From assembly GCA_964304625.1 (NCBI GenBank), contig OZ199838.1, positions 14,942,001 through 15,006,000 on the forward strand: DNA of 64,000 nt, in the 5' to 3' direction. The stretch's first letter is position 1. Every line of letters starts with the position of its first letter. Source of the stretch: Kudoa neothunni. Its lineage: Eukaryota; Cnidaria. Positions 48,447 to 60,259 of this stretch are shown piece after piece. Made by a program: the position numbers and the translations under genes. The notes under the pieces are model-generated. The model saw nothing but the letters and a program-made list of their open reading frames with translations. It was not told the DNA's origin and ran no database searches.

Positions 48447-49423
48447 CAGGGGTCTCCAAACTTGCCCAGATCGGGAGCCACAAGGCATTAAAATCATTTA
48501 TATACCTCTTCCTTATTTAAAACTTACATTTTTGGAAAACTTTTGGTAAATATTAAGATCAAATATTCTAGAGTTATAAATAAAGGTTTTTTAATTTTTT
48601 TCTCATTCAATGAATCGCTGAAAAACTTACATATAATTTTTACAGGTATAATTTATTATGGTTTTTCTAAAAAGGTAAATTTGTAGTTAATGGTCTAAGA
48701 AACCTTTTCTCTGTGAAAAATGTCGCAAAAATGATAAAATATTTTCCATATTTAATCATGTATGGTAGTCTGACAATAAGTAAAATTAAATATTTACAAA
48801 AAAAGTAATAACACAAGAATTTAATGCTTTTGACAAAATTCTGTTAGAAATTGTTTCTAGTGTTTCAAGTTTTTTATGTTTCCATATTATCAGTGAGTTG
48901 ACGGTAATCTGGTTCATATGCTGTTAACGCTGGACTAAATAATTCCATTGGGTGTTTGTTTGTTTGTGAGGATGGGATCCGCGATGTTTCGATTTTAAAA
49001 ATTTCATCGTTGAATAAATAAACTCACAACAATAAGTTGTTCCAAAGATAGAAAAAAGTTGGAGGCGAATTTCTTTTAACTTTGAATATTTAGTTTCTAG
49101 AACGTATTTCCACAATTCCTTTGGTGAGTTGGAATTATAAATCATGTTTAAAGTTTTAATACGTGTTTTATTCTTTCGATATCTACCACTTTTGAAATGG
49201 ATAAACATTAATTCTAATTTGCATCAAATATAAAAACTATCAAGAAGTTTGTAATCATGTTTTCGAGTCAAAACTATTATCTAGTTTACGATTAAAGAGT
49301 TCATTTGTTCACTTAATTAAATAGTTACAACTTTGCATTTATCTGAATTAACGGGTTGGTTGAATTAAAAAAAATTAAACTCAACAAAATTTTTTTACAA
49401 GAGTCACGATTTGGCCGTCCCTG
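48447..49423 (-). mobile_element. Young hAT deletion derivative, copy 2
   Basis: The ends are CAGGGGTCTCCAAACTTGCC and the complement of CAGGGACGGCCAAATCG. The 8-bp flanks are GCATATAG and GTATATAG (7 of 8). It is nearly identical inside to copy 1 (27313-28358) but lacks about 32 bp near the left end and about 38 bp near the right end. Confidence 0.92.
48924..49208 (-). pseudogene. hAT dimerisation-domain fragment (94 aa), copy 2
   Basis: Same protein fragment as at 27820-28104 with one amino-acid difference. The hATC signature LFSIFGTTYCCEFIYSTMKF is intact. The BED finger and catalytic core are missing from the element, so it cannot be an active transposase by itself. Confidence 0.8.
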
Positions 49424-49738
49424 GTATATAGCAACAATTAGAATTGAATCAGCAATGATAACACAATAACATTAGCAGCGCATTAGTTAGCTAATAATTA
49501 TTTCCACATCTAAATTAGCCTGAGTATAATCCCCTAGAATTATTTTAGATTATAATATGTAGGCGAATATCATCTACAGAAAATTAGATTAATCTATGAG
49601 TTAATATTAAAGAATCTGCTTCCTTGAGCTACATTAAAAAAAGGTTAACATACTATAAATCAGTTAAACAAATTTACTCACAGATTAGAACTTTCTAGAG
49701 AATTTAATAAAAAATTAATATTCCTAACAATCACATAA

Positions 49739-50299
49739 ATTAGACGTAATTTAGAGTGTCCCAATCAATGGAGTATAGAAGCTGAGACATGTTTTTTGTC
49801 AAAACTACCAGTTGGTTTACTGGCAGAATACCTATCTAGACGATACTACATGCATACAATTGAAATGTCGCACATAGTAGACATGATAATGCTTATACAA
49901 GTGGTAATTAAACAACATTACTTTAGTGTTGTCATAAATCTGATTGAATTACTATAGAATATCAATAATGATAATAACAATTGGGTTTTATCCCTCATTG
50001 ATTCAATTGTAACATCCAACAAAGCGTGGATTTTGGCGCCATTCAAAATATCGTTGTTGCAAAAACTAATGCACAATTTTTACAAACGACTAGTGCAATC
50101 TCAAACCGGAAATAATTTTCATCAATTTACTCAACAGGATCGTCACGATGACAATAACATCTATTCAATCACAAACAATACAACTGCCACATTAGTAGCT
50201 ATAGATACAACACAGTTTTTGACAATAAAAAAAGTGCATTCGCACGAGGTGATTCGCTCAATAAAACATCACTTGGAGAAATTGTTGGCATACATCTAA
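49739..50299 (+). pseudogene. Unassigned coding-like region with one stop
   Basis: One frame runs for 187 codons with a single TAG at 49955-49957. Protein-like segments are LSKLPVGLLAEYLSRRYYMH, VVIKQHYFSVVINLIELL, WVLSLIDSIVTSNKAWILAP and EVIRSIKHHLEKLLAYI. The helical, leucine-rich pattern could be an alpha-solenoid piece. No ATG begins it and no family is recognised. It may be a dead gene, or exons split by an intron around the TAG. Confidence 0.4.
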
Positions 50300-50338
50300 C
50301 AGTAGTAATTAGACGATAATGTGCCATCCACTACTTTA

Positions 50339-50788
50339 TCAATTGGCATTGCCATCGTTGTTGTTATTATATTTGAGGTTGTTGCGTTGGCGCATAGTTT
50401 CATTAGCCTTAATCAACTCTTTGGTGGTTTTGTTAGCATCATCGTAAAGATCCTTCCATTGTTGACCTTCATTCTGGTAGAAACGTAATAAATCGACTCT
50501 TCTCTTTTTCATAATAAAATAGTAGGATCCAAGTAGAAGTGGTGCGCAGAAAAAACTAACAGTAAAGAATTTTCTCTGGAAACAATCACCAATTAATTAC
50601 CAGAGTTTGAGAACTGAGAAGCCCTCCCTAAGATTCATAGTTAAATTTATTTGGCGCTTGCGCATAATTAATTGTGTTTTCAAACTTCTGGATTATTATT
50701 TAATGTTTAAATAATCAAAAAAGGTTTAGTAATATTAGTTAAAATAAAAAAATGTGTAAATTATTTTAAGCACTACTTTAGTTACCAT
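50339..50788 (-). CDS. Small single-pass membrane protein, 79 aa, function unknown
   Basis: Two exons: 50788-50786 (only the ATG) and 50575-50339, joined in phase 0 across a 210-nt intron (GTAACT to TTTCCAG). After splicing it reads MRKFFTVSFFCAPLLLGSYY, a membrane segment, then KKRRVDLLRFYQNEGQQWKD and a polar, asparagine-rich tail. The hydrophobic start followed by basic and coiled residues recalls small mitochondrial inner-membrane assembly or respiratory-chain accessory proteins, but I cannot name one. The start codon context TTACCATGG is strong. It diverges from the WDR75 gene, with only 93 bp between the two start codons. Confidence 0.6.
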
Positions 50789-50794
50789 GGTAAC
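50781..50794. promoter_or_regulatory. Perfect palindrome resembling an RFX X-box
   Basis: GTTACCATGGTAAC is a 14-bp perfect palindrome with two GTTACC half-sites and a 2-bp spacer, matching the RFX X-box consensus. It overlaps the start codon and splice donor of the small minus-strand gene and lies about 90 bp upstream of the WDR75 ATG. It may be coincidental, because Kozak context and donor together can generate the palindrome. Confidence 0.4.
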
Positions 50795-50881
50795 TAGATT
50801 GTCACGTTTCGATATGTACGCGAAAATTAACGAGACCTCACCTGAACTTGATTGTGACCTGGGGTTATTGGTATTTTTGTT

Positions 50882-53800
50882 ATGAGTAAGCAAGGAGAAA
50901 AAGATCACCAAGTTTATCACTGTAAGTATGTGCATTTAAACAATGTAAAACCGATTTATGGGAAGTTTTCGGATTCGCCAAACAGGTTATTAGCTGTAGT
51001 TGACAATGTGTTGCATGTATTTTTTGGTAGTGGTTTGATATATTCAGCCAGCGATGGTATTCTCATACAAAAAATGCATGAGGATGAAGCGAGACATCAA
51101 GATGAGGATTTTGTTTTTCACGAGATTGGTTACAAAATTGTCGCGCTTTGTCAATTTGATGAAGATCATGTAAATATTGCCCAAGATGTACTCCAACATT
51201 AATTTGTTTTTAGTTGCTATTATCCTGTAGTTCTAAATCGGAACAAATGTTAATTCAGTGGAGTATGAAAAGTAGAAAAATTGTTAAGGTATGTCTTGGA
51301 TTGACGTTAAATTTCAAACTTCTATTTAATTAATCTAATAAACTAAGTTTTTTATCAAATGATATTTCTTCTGCTGGTTTATTCTAGTTAAATTGGGCAG
51401 TGTGTAGTTTGGGGATAGAATCGATTTCAATTAATGAAATTCCACCACCATTATACATCACCTTCTCACCAGTTTGATAACGATTGAATTTCTAATAATG
51501 TAAAATCATCATATTGACGCTGGATTTTTAGAAAATTAAAATCCCATTTATGATTCTAAAATTATTCAGTACCAATCACTTTAAAAAGTTTGTTTGTGTT
51601 TATGGGAATCTCACCTCCAAACACAAATTATCGAACCAGCCATCTAACACAACAAAATGTACTGCTATATTGAGATTGGATGAGGATGATCAATTGGAAT
51701 ATGCTGTTGATCCTATAACCGATATGACAGACATCCAATTGAAATGTGTCGCGTTCTGCCAATCAACTGTAGTTCACTGTTGGTTGCCTAGTTATTTATT
51801 TGGATTTGTTATTAGGGAGATTTCGTTGTCAAAACCAAACCTAATTGCTGTATTCTTTTAAATATATACAATTTTGCTTTGTTGAATCATTCTCAAAAAA
51901 AGTTCACCATCGATCCCCAACATAAAATAATTTCTTGCATTGAATTCAGCAGTGATGGTGTTTACCTTGCCATTGGAACCACCAACGGTAGTATACATGT
52001 GTTTGAGGTGGAAAGTGGAATCCTCAAAAGTCGTTTCCATTGGCATTGCCAACGTGTTGAAGGATTACTTTTTGATGATACCTCAAGCAATTATTTGTAC
52101 TCTGTGGGTAATGAGGGGGTGCTTGTACAATGGGAAATATCTACCAAGGTGCATCGCTTTATTCCCCGAATTACCACCCATCCTTTGAAATATATTGTTG
52201 GTGCTGGTCGTCAATTACTTCTAATCGACCAAACCGACGAGATTATTTTTGTTAACAACCATTTGTTCAATGTGTGTTATCGCTCTGGTTTCTATCGAAA
52301 TAATTCCACCAGCGTGGTTGGATTGAGTTACTGTGTCGCCAATGATTGCCTTGTGAGCAACGGTCGCTGGGGAATGCTCGATTTTTATTCTCCCACATCA
52401 CATCAAATCACTCAATCTGTAACGGTTGTAAAAAGAAATATTGTCACTGTCAATTCCGCTGTTATTAATATCGATGTCACTCATGTGGTGTTTGCGAAAT
52501 GCGGTCAACTTATGATCACAGTGGAACAGCCCATCTATCCGCCAATATGCCGTGACAAATATCGGATTGATGCCGAATTTGTTGCTGATTTTATCAAGAT
52601 CAAATGGTGGCAGTTCGATCAAACAAAACAAAAGTTCAAGCTGTTTCATACCGAAAACAATCCACATTTTTCCACTATCAACTCGCTTTCAGCCAATAAC
52701 AACATCACATCTAAAATGGATACAAATGAAGAAACTGTTCACACCGAATCCAACCACCTCCCTCCTATCATGCTAGCCACCACCAGTAAGGACAAGTCCA
52801 TTAAAATTTGGACTAATCCTTGCACATCTGATAACAACAGTTGGAGATGTACCACTTTGTTGAATTATAAACAATTAGAGCCGAGCAATTGCTGTTTTTC
52901 TCAATCGTCCGACATTATTGCCGTCACCATGTCATCAGTATATCCACCTACACATTGCTGAGTGTTATATGGATTTAATGTGTGTTTAGTGTGTAGTTTT
53001 ATGGAATTCAAATGATACTTGTGGTAGTTTTACGCTCAAAACAGTGTTACCGTTTGATGAACCTAAGTATTTTTTTAAAATCACGTCCGATTTCTTTACA
53101 TTAATGTGGCTACCATTTAGATGTGTGGTATTTGGTAATTATGAATCTGCTTCTGTTCTGTGTGTTGCGTCATCCACAACAAATAAGTTTTCCATCTTTG
53201 ACATCGGCTCAGACGCCCAAAATGCATTTGTAACGATGAGTGATAAGAAGGTTTGTGCGGTATTAGCTGACCCAAATTCGCCTAATATTTGCACAGTTGT
53301 CGACTCGTCAACTTCAAAGACTAATTCGAAAAATTACAATAGTATAATTTTGACGTGTAGTTCTGATTAGGAATGACAAATTTATAATTTAGTTGAGGTA
53401 TATGATGGTTCACGTTTTGTAAATGTTGACAACAGAGAGGAGCTTAAATTCGAGGTGGTAAATTTCGACAAAAAAGGCCATTCATCAAACAAAAAGTATC
53501 TCTTGGAGAAGGTCCAATCAGATATCGAACCCCACAAGCCTATATACGTGGTAGAGAATGTTTTGAAAATTTCTAAAAAGAAAACTACACACACTGCTCA
53601 TATGTCTAATGATTCTGGTAATATTTATGACTGGAAAAATATGTGTTGTTTCGGAAATAATCCCCTCCAGAGACATACTCTACTTTCTCATTCCCATTCT
53701 CCTCCAATGAAGATTCTTTCCCAACCTTTTTTCATGTTGGATGACTTGAACAATATATTCTGTGTATCTAACAATCAGTTTATTTACCAGTTGATTGAGA

Positions 53801-54324
53801 ATAAAAACATTTCTGCATTGGAAACTCAAAAAATGTCATCTAATCGCAATGATGATTCCTTAATGTTAAATGAAGCTAAATTTACAAACGTGTGGCCGTT
53901 AGTGGAATTTGATAAAAAGAATGATAGATCTTTCAAGAATAATACTTATGATAAGAGTGTACAACAGTTATCTCTTAGAAAATTTAATGAAGATATGTCG
54001 TCTGTTTGCAGCCATACTTTGCCAAACCCTTCCCAACTGTTGAAAAAGTTAATTGACATATCAATCAACACTACAGCTACAATTGATCCAACTGATGTCT
54101 CGCCATTATCTGAAAACTCTAACTTGTATGTATTCCACAAGAGGACAGTACGTTGTTATACATGATCTAATATTATATCTAGTAATGATGAAAGCGCTCG
54201 ATTGGAAAAATTAGTTGAGATGGCACGTGTTAGTGCCCACGAAACCATGACCAGTTTTCCTAATGAAGCCAAACCAATATTATTCAAAAGAAAAACATTA
54301 GATTTTCTTAGTGAGGATATGTAA
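50882..54324 (+). CDS. WDR75: WDR75/UTP17 homologue, ribosome biogenesis WD40 protein
   Basis: Nine exons: 50882-51169, 51214-51288, 51388-51471, 51532-51849, 51903-52937, 52990-53066, 53121-53356, 53393-54125, 54183-54324. Phases agree at every junction; 995 aa versus about 830 in human. WD-repeat segments resemble WDR75: SGILKSRFHWHCQRVEGLLF, EGVLVQWEIST, RFIPRITTHPLKYI, TTSKDKSIKIWTNP and YKQLEPSNCCFSQSSDIIAV. WDR75 is a t-UTP/UTPA component of the small-subunit processome, needed for pre-18S rRNA processing and Pol I transcription in the nucleolus. Introns are mostly 36-60 nt; the second is 99 nt. The stop at 54322-54324 overlaps a perfect GTAAGT donor, so a further C-terminal exon is possible. 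The exon 3/4 and 4/5 junctions are the least certain. Confidence 0.9.
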
Positions 54325-54433
54325 GTAGTAGTTTATTCAAACATTTTTTCCTGTCTTTTAAGTCCCTACCAATTAATTTAATAGTAAGTATTTTGAAGGT
54401 TTTGAAATTTCAATATTTACTTTAATTCTACTT

Positions 54434-55846
54434 TTAACCCTCTAACGATTTGGTATTGAACATATCTTTTTATTTCATCTATTAAATCTCTCCAAATTTT
54501 CAGTATTCTTGGAACTTATTGTGATTTACTTTTACCGGACAAATTGGTAAAAACTGATGAAAAATTTTTTTTATTTAAATATTATCATCGAACGTTTTTT
54601 GGGGTAAAATTTACCACACTTTTTTATTAGTGTAAGGTAAAGAGTATCTTGTAAATAATCAAATAATAAATTATTCGTTAAATCAAACGAGTAGATTTGA
54701 AGAAAACAACAAACGAAATGACTAGTTGGACCAATGTGCATGTGCGCCTGGTGCATACTTCTAAATGAATGACGCGAGTGATTTCATTGACAAATATTCT
54801 TCAGCTGGAGGCAAATTTGACGATCAAGTTATTGATGAAGGTGATATATCGGACGAAGAAATAGATCCCATAGATATTAACGATAATAATTTAAAAAGTA
54901 AAAGTAGAATTATTTGGAGTTTACCAACGTCATCTACGAGAAAAATCTATGTCGAAAGCATAATGAATTCCATCCTTGGTGCCACTTCATACGATGTATC
55001 AAAAATAAAATCATTGATTGATTGATTTTTTATCCTCTGCCTCAGAAATCGGCAGTATTATCAAAAGATATGCAAAAATGTGCTTGGAAATCATTATTTC
55101 AATGATGGGTGACATAATATCAATGAAATTGAATTTGAAGAGTATGTAGGCCTTCTAATACTAATAGCTATTCATAAGGATAGACAATTACCATTGATAA
55201 TATTGTCATCGATGTATCTAAATACTTAAACCTCATACGATAATGCATCGCAATGCAATCAAGGGTGGGGTTGATAATGTGGGTAGAATGTTGGCATCAA
55301 TTTCTACCCAGAAGTTTAAATGAAGATGGACAATTATCGTCTTTTCATATAATTGATATCTAGTTGATTAATGCATTCGCATTATTTAATGACATATTTA
55401 ATTTAGAGAAAAAATGAAAGAGAAACTTTCTGAAAGAGATTTCTGAAGAATTGTACAATTCATTGTAAATAGAATCTCCAGAAAAGTTATCAAAACAAAT
55501 TCAAATAAATCTGATATTCGAATAAAGAACCAAGTTTAAATAAGAAATAGTCACGCTGAGATTATTGTGAAGGATAAATGATAGGAAAAGCTGCAAATGG
55601 TGTCATAATTGCGGTGCTTATTTTTGTTATTTTTTAATGAGTTTTTTTTAGCCGATAATGCTACTTTTATTTTGTAAAAACTTAAGGGAACGCCGATATA
55701 TTCCAATGATTCTACTCGTTTAAATTTAACAATATTTTGCATTCCCAAATTAATTTTTTTTAACACATCGGTGCATTAAAAAAGTGGGGTAATTTTTACT
55801 CCAAAAATGTTACAGGGTGCTGTTTTTGATATCGTTAGAGGGTTAA
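54434..55846 (+). mobile_element. piggyBac deletion derivative, 1.4 kb
   Basis: Inverted termini TTAACCCTCTAACGAT at 54434 and its complement ATATCGTTAGAGGGTTAA ending at 55846 include TTAA at both ends. It carries only the N-terminal part of a transposase. It lies about 110 bp after the WDR75 stop codon, in its 3' untranslated region or in a possible last intron. Confidence 0.92.
54765..55230 (+). pseudogene. piggyBac transposase N-terminal remnant
   Basis: It starts MNDASDFIDKYSSAGGKFDD, an acidic N-terminus (DEGDISDEEIDPIDIND), then a stop at about 55023. Further on, NINEIEFEEYVGLLILIAIH with KDRQLPL matches the conserved piggyBac block also seen in element 2 (FEGYIGCLLLMAIHKDRQEP). The catalytic core is absent through internal deletion. 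Family is clear; the product is inactive. Confidence 0.85.
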
Positions 55847-56420
55847 TGAAATAATTTTAAAGAAATTTCTGTAACTAAACTTATTTTTACAATAAGAATA
55901 TTTATTAATTTTCGACTTCTTCTTCCACTTTTTTGTTCGTTATATAATAACTTTCGCCTTATTTTTATTTTAGATTAAAAATCCCGTTAATCCTCAAATT
56001 TGTATAACTCTCAGATTATAAGAGTTTCTACCCGTCTCGTTTAAATAAATCAATAGATCAAATTTTAAAATAACATATTTCCGTTTTTATTAAATTCTAT
56101 ATTAAAGCCTTTAATCAAATGGCGAATACATTTTCCTCAATACGGTCAGTCATGCTTATAGGACACCTTCCTGAGGATCGAAATTATTTGCAAAATAACC
56201 ACCTCACACATACGACTTGAGCTTTGTAATAAATTATTTCTAAAATAACTGTTTTTATTAGGAAAAATTTTGATTTTTTTAAAAATAATCTGTAATTAAA
56301 TTTTTTTTCTTTTGATATAAGTTTATTTGAAATCTCGTAACACGATAACAAGGGAAATCTACATTTTATTATGAATTGTTAAAATAAATGTGGTCCGAAT
56401 GACAGATAATGCATTTATTA
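55847..56420. other. AT-rich interval, nothing recognised
   Basis: No gene or element termini could be supported. Confidence 0.4.
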
Positions 56421-58140
56421 CAGTGGTGGGCACAACTCTTAGGGATGCGGGCTATATTAGCGCATTACTGAAGTTTGGAGGGTCACATTGTTGACTATCC
56501 GTTTTTTTGATAATTTAAATACCTGTTGGTGGCTTTTCTAACATTTTTGATACAATAAAAAAAGAAAGTATATAAATTGATTTAAAAACGCTTCCATTAG
56601 TAAAACTTAATAAGGAATTAAATAGTTTTTTTTTAATATAGAAATTTTGTGATTGGCCTACTATTGTAAGTAGCGATGGAAATAACAGGCTTTATACTTA
56701 ATAAACTTTAATTTTAACTGCAGTTATGAAAATTTAATAATACTCATTAAGTAAACACGAAATATTTAAACAAAGAATTATATAATTATTCAATATTTCT
56801 TTTAAATTCTATATTAAATATAATATATCATACTCTAAAAAAGGCCAAAGTTATAAATATGAGTATAATAAAGTTAACCAAAAAAATACATTTATGATAT
56901 TTCGGATTACACCGAATTTATTGTGAACTAAATATCACCAACGCATAGAAGTAGAAATAATTTTCTTAGAATTTATTACGAAATATTTCAATTCCAAAGT
57001 ATAATATAAATAACTTGAAATAACAAAAATTGTAACGTTTGGTAATTATCAATGTAATATTCAAATCTTTAAGGTTTGGTAAAATGATTTTCCAGAATAA
57101 AAATTCCACCCGAGAAAGTTATCGTAAATTATTATTTGTTACCCTTAATTATTTCTTTCAATTTCACTAATTTGTATCAATAAATAAAAGAAATATTCAT
57201 CATAAGATTTTAACTCCGAATTTTTTGGTGTCGCTTATTATAGCTTAAAAATATTTTATGGCCGTTTGTTCTCTATCGTTATCGTTGATTTTCTCATTGA
57301 ATTCCCCAGGTTTCATTTGGTGTCGCTGCATCAAGTTATATTCCTTTAATATAGGAACTGATTCGAGACAAAGTCAACAGACCGTTGTATCCATTGAATA
57401 TGTGTGGAAATATTTTTTAGTCCAATCATCATTATAATGACGGTTTTCATCACTAATTGTACAAACATGCGATGTCAACACACGAAGATTAATAAATTAA
57501 TAAGGAAAGTTTGAGCGCATTATCACTTGAGAGAATTAAGGAGATAAATAAAAAACTATTCCTACATCAAGCTGATAAATTTTGATACACCTCTATTATA
57601 ACATTTATGGTTAAAAATCTGAGGATATCAAAAGAATTATACAGATTACATCGGCTTTATGCCTTTTAAAATATAGTAATAAATCATTTTTCCGTTAATG
57701 CATCCTTTGTAATGAAAGATATGATAATAGTTCCTATTGCGTTAAACTTCTAATTTAGATATGAGTATCGCATGCTCATGATTTTTAATATTTGGTCAAT
57801 TTTATATTCTTTTCGTTTAAATTAAATCTCAAGTACCAGTTTTTTTCCGAAGTTGTTAACCACTTATTTTGTTTTAAGCACGTATTAGACCTTATTTTTA
57901 TCACTATTGCATACGATAATCATAAGCGGGGTGCAGGCGTAAATAAAATATCAAATCGGGTAACCAAATCGAGTAAAATTAACGTTTATAAATCTAAAGT
58001 ATTTGTCAAAAAGTTATTTATTAATTTGTTTATGGAAGAAAAACGCTGTTTTGGTGTTAATAGATCGTGGAAATCGTGTACGCTCGCGCAATTTTGCAGC
58101 CTTCTAAACTCGTCCGCGGGCCTCACTTTGCCCACCACTG
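56421..58140 (-). mobile_element. hAT deletion derivative B (BED finger only), 1.7 kb
   Basis: The ends are CAGTGGTGGGCACAACTC and the complement of CAGTGGTGGGCAAAGTG, with a 7 of 8 target duplication (ATTTATTA at 56413-56420, ATCTATTA at 58141-58148). It is homologous over most of its length to 23155-24749 in the opposite orientation. It keeps only the first part of a transposase reading frame. Confidence 0.9.
57245..57433 (-). pseudogene. hAT transposase N-terminal BED finger fragment
   Basis: The frame reads NDDWTKKYFHTYSMDTTVC, a stop, then LCLESVPILKEYNLMQRHQM and a stop at 57245-57247. It matches the finger fragment at 23765-23950 (LESVAVLKECNLKCHQQ). The remainder of the transposase is missing. 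Confidence 0.75.
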
Positions 58141-58891
58141 ATCTATTATTTTTTCAGATGTTACAAAAGAATCGCATTTTACAAAATTATTAACTTTCAT
58201 GGTTATCCGATGAGACGCAATTATTATTTACGTTGTGTAATCAATCGATTCACATATATTTGATCTATTTTCGATTTCATACATATAGCTGTTTTTACCT
58301 TAAAAATATATTTATATTGAATTTCAAGCACTCAATCCTCAATTACACGTTCTCAGATTGTGTATTAGCTGAATTCTAGACTAGTTGATTCCGATTATCA
58401 TTGCTGATTTTGAAGATTCGGCAATGTTTGCTCATAAAATTAAATCGAACGCATGCGGCGGATCCCTAAAATTTTATTTAAGCTCTACATTTATGTTTAA
58501 TCTTTAGTAAGTAAAATCTGGATGACATAATCAAGCCATATCGATGATACTTCCCAATTGAAACGACAAACTTACTAAATGTATGTTTTTAAACGTTGTA
58601 ATACAAGAATCACAAATCAACCAATATTATTTTACTGATTATAGTGCAAAAAAGGGAAAACGATCATAAAATAAATATGCTGGGCCAATAGACACAGCCT
58701 ATCTAATAATCATTAGTCACTATTGTTGATTTATTCATGGATTAATCTTCGCACCTTATTTTAATGAAATTTTCCGTAAGTAGATTTAATCCACTTTAAG
58801 GTAGATTTTACGAAAAGTGAAACTAATCGTTAGTTACACAATTGAATGTGGGCGGTAGGTGAACGAAAATGGGCGCGCGCGCAGTGTCAAT
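58141..58891. other. Intergenic, likely promoter of the D-box gene at its end
   Basis: Mostly AT-rich. The last 30 bp before the start codon are strikingly GC-rich for this window (GGGCGCGCGCGCAG at about 58870), consistent with a promoter or 5' leader. No other feature was seen. Confidence 0.45.
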
Positions 58892-59598
58892 ATGCGACGC
58901 GGTGTAGTTGACTTTGAAAACCAAAATCAAAGTAGAGCTTTGCCTCAACAAAATTTTAAGGCAACAAATAAAAGTATACCAAACTAAACCATCAAATAGT
59001 AATGGTAATAATATGACGGATAGGTGAAGCGCGATCACAACAAAGACGAGTATTCGGAGATGTGGCCAATGCTAATCGTCAAACCTTGTCACCAAAAGCA
59101 TCCTCAACTAACTTTGAGTCAGGAAATACTAAAACAAACGTTCAAAATCAAACAGATTTCATAGAACGCGAATCAATGTTTGTATACGATCCAGGTGGAT
59201 ATTCTCCGTTTAATAAAATACACTACGAAGTGTGATATGATTTGTAATAATGTCATGCATTTAGAGAAATTTCCAAACACAGTGTATGAAAATCCTCGTG
59301 TAATACGAGAAGAAACTCAAAAAATTCTGCGTGGTTTTCGTAATATTAATCAAATAGCTCTAAATGCTGCATTCAATTATCCTAAATTTCATAAATCTTC
59401 GATATCAAATAAACCGCCTCAGAGTGTACGTGAATCAATTAACGAAGATGACAGTTTGATGATATACCATGATGAATCTCTCAATCCAGTGTCTATATGT
59501 GAGTTTTTGTTTGTTAGGTTAGTTTATTTAATCTTTAATTAGCTGTGGATGATTTGCTGGACGAATTCAGAATTGATTCAGACAACGATTTTATTTAG
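58892..59598 (+). CDS. Small D-box protein, securin-like or cyclin-N-terminus-like
   Basis: Four exons: 58892-58973, 59024-59194, 59265-59498, 59543-59598. The introns of 50, 70 and 44 nt are all phase 1 and keep frame; 180 aa. Near the N-terminus DFENQNQ recalls a KEN-like element, and RRVFGDVAN fits the destruction-box plan RxxL-x-D-x-x-N with Phe in place of Leu. The middle has SMFVYDPEKFPNTVY, similar in layout to the separase-contacting segment of securins. The acidic C-terminus (SLMIYHDESLNPVS, SVDDLLDEFRIDSDNDFI) also recalls the stretch before the cyclin box of A-type cyclins. No cyclin box follows. D-box proteins are degraded by APC/C in mitosis. Identity as securin is a hypothesis; the gene model itself is well supported by splicing. 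Confidence 0.6.
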
Positions 59599-60259
59599 AA
59601 AATTCCATGTTCATTATCTTTTTGAAACAACTATTTTTATTTCGTTTACAACAATATGTATATTTGAAGAGTGATCATTTTATGGATAAATATTAATTAA
59701 TTAATTTATCTTTCGTATTTATTTTAAAATCATTTGCGCTTCCAAACAATATTAAGTAAGTCTTGTACTTGATATTTTGTGTAAAAACAGTTCGCTACTT
59801 TTTAAGTAAGAGAAAATTTTTTCGCTGAGTGAACAATATTGAAATGAAATGGTGATAGAAAATTCGTGGAGTTGTATTAGGAGGATTGAATGTTTGATAA
59901 CAAATGAAGAAGTAAGTTTTGTTTCGTTACTATATTAATTTTAAAATTGAAAAAGTTATATATCGTCATATAAAGATTTTATGATACACCCCAATTCTTT
60001 TATATGGAATTTTCTTCCGAAATATTTATATATACGTTTCATTAATTTCGCAGATTATTTAAGAGTGTTTAGCCATAGTAAAAACATTTTAATAGAAAAT
60101 GGGAATGAGTCATTTAATGCATTTTTAGAAAGCCAATAAAAACATTAAACTACTTGATTTTTTGTTGCGCGTAGACTTGAATAACTTTTCAATCTTTACA
60201 TAATGTAAAAATGAAATCGTTTCGAAACAAAACAAAGAGTAATCTTCAATGAAACACAT
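59599..60259. other. Intergenic, nothing recognised
   Basis: AT-rich 3' flank of the D-box gene with no other feature. Confidence 0.4.

Noticed and set aside
54504-54640. A possible extra WDR75 exon beginning after TTTTCAG
   Set aside because: It lies inside the piggyBac derivative (54434-55846), does not resemble the WDR75 C-terminus and soon meets a stop.
58823-59038. A 71-codon minus-strand frame over the GC-rich patch
   Set aside because: It is antisense to exon 1 of the D-box gene, with no recognisable domain.
59180-59542. A 120-codon frame at the D-box locus as a stand-alone gene
   Set aside because: It is exon 3 read through both neighbouring introns; the four-exon model has consistent phase and better context.
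58892-59598. Annotation as cyclin A
   Set aside because: The N-terminal and pre-box features are reminiscent, but no cyclin box follows within the locus and the frame ends cleanly after an acidic tail.
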